Assembly: GCA_024636425.1 (NCBI GenBank)
Contig: JAGXHB010000261.1
Coordinates: forward strand, 1-7,826
Source: Roseobacter sp.
Lineage (GTDB): Bacteria; Pseudomonadota; Alphaproteobacteria; Rhodobacterales; Rhodobacteraceae
DNA length: 7,826 bases
Direction: 5' to 3'
The notes under the pieces are model-generated. The model was not told where the DNA came from and searched no databases. It was given only the letters and a program-made list of their open reading frames with translations. The position numbers were made by a program, and so were the translations under genes. Shown here one piece after another: positions 5,431-7,826 of the stretch; positions within the stretch are counted from its first letter, which is position 1; each line of letters opens with the position of its first letter.

Positions 5431-6926
5431 CAGTGACCCATCAACTTGTCCATCGCACCGGGCTTGTCATGGATGGCAAGCTTGTCGACGATGGTTTCGG
5501 AGGCCTTGTTCATACCGATCACTTCGACCTCGGCCCCTTCGCGGCGGAACTTGAGGATCGCCATGTCCAGTGCCTGAACCGAACTGATGTCCCAGATATG
5601 CGCTTGGCTGACGTCGATCACAACCCGGTCGGGCGCTTCGCCGAAATCGAACGCATTGGTGAAATCCTCGGTGGAGCCGTAGAAAAGCTGCCCTTCCATC
5701 ACATAGGTACGGACACGCCCATCGTCCGACAAACTGGAAGAAATCCGGAACAGCTGCGCAATCTTGGCGGCAAAGAAAATACCCGACAGCAGCACCCCGA
5801 TCAGCACGCCAATGGCAAGGTTGTGCGTGTAGACGACGGTCACCACAGTTGCCAGCATCACAACGGTGGACGAGCGCGGATGCACACGCATTGCCTTGAT
5901 TGATGACCAAGAAAACGTACCGATCGACACCATGATCATGATCGCAACCAGCGCAGGCATCGGGATCCGTCCGACCAGATCGCCAAGGCCAACTACGAGG
6001 ATTAGTAGCAAGACACCGGCGGTAAAGCACGACAAGCGCCCACGCCCGCCGGATTTTACGTTGATGATCGACTGGCCGATCATCGCACAGCCCGCCATGC
6101 CACCGATGAAACCGGTCGCGGTATTGGCGATGCCTTGCCCGATGCATTCCTGATCACGGCTTGATTTGGTGTCGGTCAGGTCGTCAACGATGTTCTGCGT
6201 CATCAGGCTTTCCAACAGACCCACAACCGCCACGGCCAGTGCGTAGGGCAGGATGATCAGAAACGTCTCCAGGTTCAGCGGGATCTGTGGAATGAGAAAC
6301 ACCGGCAGTGTATCAGGCATTTCGCCCATATCACCTACGGTGCGCACACCCTCCCAGCCCATCACGACCACCAGCAGCGTCAGCACAACAATCGTGACCA
6401 GCGGCGACGGAACAGCCGTTGTCAGACGCGGCAGCAGGTAGATAATCGCCAGGCCGAGCGCCACCAGCGCGTAGGTCAGATAGGTTACACCGGGATTGGC
6501 AAGGTTCAGTTCCGGCAGCTGCGCCATGAAAATCAGGATGGCCAGCGCATTCAGGAACCCGGTCATCACGGATTTGGAAACATACCGCATGAAGCGCCCC
6601 AGTTTCAGAAATCCTGCGGCGATCTGGATCAACCCGGCCAGCACGGTGGCGGCCAGCAGATATTCCAGCCCGTGTTCCCGGACGAGGGTTATCATCAGCA
6701 CGGCAGTCGCGGCCGTCGCCGCAGAAATCATCCCGGGCCGGCCGCCGACGAAAGCGATCAGCACAGCGATCGAGAACGAGGCGTAAAGCCCGACCTTGGG
6801 GTCAACGCCTGCGATAATGGAAAAGGCGATCGCTTCGGGGATCAGTGCCAGCGCGACAACAATCCCCGCAAGTACATCACCGCGAATGTTGCCAAACCAT
6901 TGTTGGCGGTATTCATAAAGGTTCAT
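5430..6926 (-). CDS. SulP family inorganic anion transporter with STAS domain
   Basis: An inner-membrane SulP/SLC26-type carrier of 498 residues; family substrates include sulfate and bicarbonate, and the sequence alone does not choose. The N-terminal transport domain has the typical opening PEAIAFSIIAGVDPKVGLYA (30-49), GGRPGMISAAT (61-71), and the conserved GQGIANTATGFIGGMAGC block (263-280) followed by IGQSIINVKSGGRGRLS (283-299). Multiple hydrophobic segments fill residues 15-390. A cytoplasmic STAS domain follows (about 405-490), with the conserved strand-loop VVIDVSQAHIWDISSVQALD (435-454) carrying Ser448/Ser449 near the site phosphorylated in anti-sigma antagonists. The start at 6926 is chosen over an in-frame ATG at 6947 because the family begins close to this Met and a weak GTGGA precedes it; the seven-residue extension looks non-coding. 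First gene of an operon with the stress protein. Confidence 0.95.
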   Translation of the reverse strand: MNLYEYRQQWFGNIRGDVLAGIVVALALIPEAIAFSIIAGVDPKVGLYASFSIAVLIAFVGGRPGMISAATAATAVLMITLVREHGLEYLLAATVLAGLIQIAAGFLKLGRFMRYVSKSVMTGFLNALAILIFMAQLPELNLANPGVTYLTYALVALGLAIIYLLPRLTTAVPSPLVTIVVLTLLVVVMGWEGVRTVGDMGEMPDTLPVFLIPQIPLNLETFLIILPYALAVAVVGLLESLMTQNIVDDLTDTKSSRDQECIGQGIANTATGFIGGMAGCAMIGQSIINVKSGGRGRLSCFTAGVLLLILVVGLGDLVGRIPMPALVAIMIMVSIGTFSWSSIKAMRVHPRSSTVVMLATVVTVVYTHNLAIGVLIGVLLSGIFFAAKIAQLFRISSSLSDDGRVRTYVMEGQLFYGSTEDFTNAFDFGEAPDRVVIDVSQAHIWDISSVQALDMAILKFRREGAEVEVIGMNKASETIVDKLAIHDKPGAMDKLMGH

Positions 6927-6980
6927 TAAAATTCCACGACCCCGCATCGAGAATGTCCAGCACCAGACGATTCAACAATT

Positions 6981-7008
6981 ATTATCAGGGTTCATCAAAA
7001 ATTGTCCG
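6981..7008 (-). promoter_or_regulatory. Candidate sigma-70 promoter of the SulP/stress-protein operon
   Basis: On the minus strand CGGACA (7003-7008) and GATAAT (6981-6986) are separated by 16 bp; they match the consensus at 4 and 5 of 6 positions. The -10 element lies 54 bp from the SulP start codon. The -35 overlaps the inverted repeat at 7005-7025, so the site could be under repressor or structural control. Picked by eye, so moderate to low confidence. Confidence 0.35.
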
Positions 7009-7025
7009 GCGGATCAGCGGCCGGA
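6997..7025 (-). terminator. Terminator-like hairpin upstream of the SulP gene
   Basis: On the minus strand TCCGGC (7025-7020) pairs perfectly with GCCGGA (7010-7005) around a 9-nt loop, and a run of five T (7001-6997) begins three bases after the stem. This is the form of a modest intrinsic terminator. No gene precedes it on this strand in the window, so it could act as a leader attenuator for SulP, stop antisense transcription from the glycosyltransferase side, or be incidental. It competes for the same bases as the candidate promoter. Confidence 0.35.
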
Positions 7026-7066
7026 AGAGCCACCCGGGCTCTCACCGGGTCCTTGCACTTGAGTGC
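7026..7066. repeat. Three further inverted repeats, two mutually exclusive
   Basis: AGAGCC/GGCTCT (7026-7031 and 7037-7042, 5-nt loop) and ACCCGG/CCGGGT (7032-7037 and 7045-7050, 7-nt loop) overlap, so only one stem can form at a time. GCACT-TG-AGTGC (7055-7066) is a separate palindrome. All arms are perfect. They could be RNA stems of a leader or DNA operator sites; the sequence alone does not decide. Confidence 0.45.
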
Positions 7067-7296
7067 CTCTTATTCAGAAGCCTCGGAAAAAGGCAACCAT
7101 TACGACGCCAGATTCATTCCGGAACCGCCCATTTTCCTGAAATGACGCAAAAAACTGCGGCACTGTTTTGGAAAGCGGCCAAGCACCCTGATTTTCGGGG
7201 GCACCAGAATGTGCAGGTTCAGCGCCCCTCCGACAACGCACTCCGCCATCCGCGAAATCTCTTGTTCTGGCTTTTCCAACCGCGCTAGAACATGGC

Positions 7297-7826
7297 ATGA
7301 AGGTTTGTGCGGTCACGATGGTTTATCAGGACTACTGGGCATTGGCTCAGTGGTACCGGCATTACGGGCGGCTGGTTGGGTTCGAAAACCTGTTTATCGT
7401 CGCCCATGGGCAAGATGACCGCATTGCGCAGCTTTGTCCCGACGCCAGCGTGATCACTGTTCCGCGCGACAGCCTTGAAGGGTTCGATCGCAAGCGCAGC
7501 CAGTTGCTCAACAGTTTTGCGGACGGGCTTGGGGTCACCTACGACTGGGTGATCCGGACCGACGCGGATGAGCTGATCTTTTTCGACCCGGACCACTATG
7601 CCAGCTTGGGGGATATTTTTGCCAAGGCGACGTCCAACGCGATCTTTGCTGTGGGGCTGAATGTGGCTGAGATTGTGGATGACAGGGTGCTGCAGGACGG
7701 CCAAATGGCTTTGGTGCACCGGCGCACCGCGGTCTTTTCCGGGCATTATAGCAAGGCATGGGCCGCCAAACGGGGCACGGCGCTGTGGCGGCACGGGATC
7801 TGGGTGCCAACCGCCAAGCTTCAGAC
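7297..7826 (+). CDS. Glycosyltransferase, GT-A (family 2-like), N-terminal part
   Basis: The first 176 codons are present and the frame is open at the right edge. The protein starts MKVCAVTMVYQDYW, a beta strand and turn typical of glycosyltransferases of the Glyco_tranf_2_4 kind that begin directly with the nucleotide-sugar fold. A DxD motif is seen in RTDADELIFF (Asp89, Asp91), the usual metal and sugar-nucleotide site. The stretch VDDRVLQDGQM to FSGHYSKAW (127-155) probably belongs to the acceptor half. No signal peptide or membrane segment is visible, so it should act on the cytoplasmic side, perhaps in surface polysaccharide synthesis, but donor and acceptor are unknown. ATG at 7297 is the only sensible start; a clear ribosome-binding site is lacking, and another ATG at 7292 opens a two-codon frame. 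The missing C terminus limits certainty. Confidence 0.8.
   Translation, partial: MKVCAVTMVYQDYWALAQWYRHYGRLVGFENLFIVAHGQDDRIAQLCPDASVITVPRDSLEGFDRKRSQLLNSFADGLGVTYDWVIRTDADELIFFDPDHYASLGDIFAKATSNAIFAVGLNVAEIVDDRVLQDGQMALVHRRTAVFSGHYSKAWAAKRGTALWRHGIWVPTAKLQ

Larger units (their letters stand above)
6927..7296. other. Divergent intergenic region with inverted-repeat cluster
   Basis: 370 bp between the SulP gene (minus strand) and the glycosyltransferase gene (plus strand), so both promoters should lie here. The part from 6975 to 7066 is packed with inverted repeats (listed separately); 7067-7296 shows no recognisable gene, repeat family or RNA. Reading frames crossing it have no domain-like content. 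No convincing promoter for the glycosyltransferase gene was found by eye. Confidence 0.6.

Noticed and set aside
5430..6926. Naming the SulP protein as the bicarbonate carrier BicA or as a sulfate permease
   Set aside because: Both are SulP members; the residues visible here do not separate the substrates, so only the family is given.
7077..7132. Very short minus-strand peptides (such as MVAFFRGF, start at 7100) as attenuator leader peptides for SulP
   Set aside because: They lack good ribosome-binding sites or a telling run of codons such as Cys or Met, so there is nothing beyond chance ATG-to-stop frames.
7285..7794. A 169-codon minus-strand frame opposite the glycosyltransferase
   Set aside because: The plus frame has a sensible N terminus and a DxD motif; the minus frame has no recognisable domain.

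Overview
The window looks like chromosomal DNA of an alphaproteobacterium, most likely a marine member of the Rhodobacteraceae (Roseobacter group). This is inferred from the moderately high G+C coding style, tightly packed operons, the compact cobU-cobT-cobS-cbiZ cobamide block, a BCCT-type osmolyte carrier and a SulP transporter. No tRNA, rRNA, CRISPR array, insertion sequence or prophage gene is visible.

Left part (1-2681, + strand): a cobamide late-assembly and salvage operon. It holds the 3' end of cobU/cobP (cobinamide kinase/guanylyltransferase), then cobT (lower-ligand phosphoribosyltransferase), cobS (cobalamin synthase, overlapping the cobT stop) and cbiZ (adenosylcobinamide amidohydrolase). 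CobU, CobT and CobS carry out nucleotide loop assembly: AdoCbi to AdoCbi-GDP, lower-ligand activation, and joining of the two. CbiZ removes the aminopropanol linker so that foreign corrinoids can be rebuilt with the preferred base. The set reads as a cobamide remodelling cassette.

Middle (2709-6926, - strand): three genes convergent with the cob operon. In transcription order they are a SulP anion transporter with a C-terminal STAS domain, a tandem-domain universal stress protein, and a 12-TM BCCT secondary transporter. The ribosome-binding site of the stress protein overlaps the SulP stop codon, so those two form an operon. A 240-bp gap containing a perfect 9-bp inverted repeat separates them from the BCCT gene, which probably has its own promoter. 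The BCCT protein departs from the best-known betaine carriers at two substrate/ion-site motifs, so its substrate is left open.

Right part (6927-7826): a 370-bp divergent intergenic region with a dense run of overlapping inverted repeats, one of which is terminator-like on the SulP side. It is followed by the 5' part of a GT-A type glycosyltransferase that runs off the window.

I do not see a clearly new system. The most interesting points are the cbiZ-containing remodelling block, the SulP/stress-protein coupling, the altered BCCT motifs and the hairpin cluster upstream of the SulP gene. All assignments come from reading motifs by eye; no database search was run.
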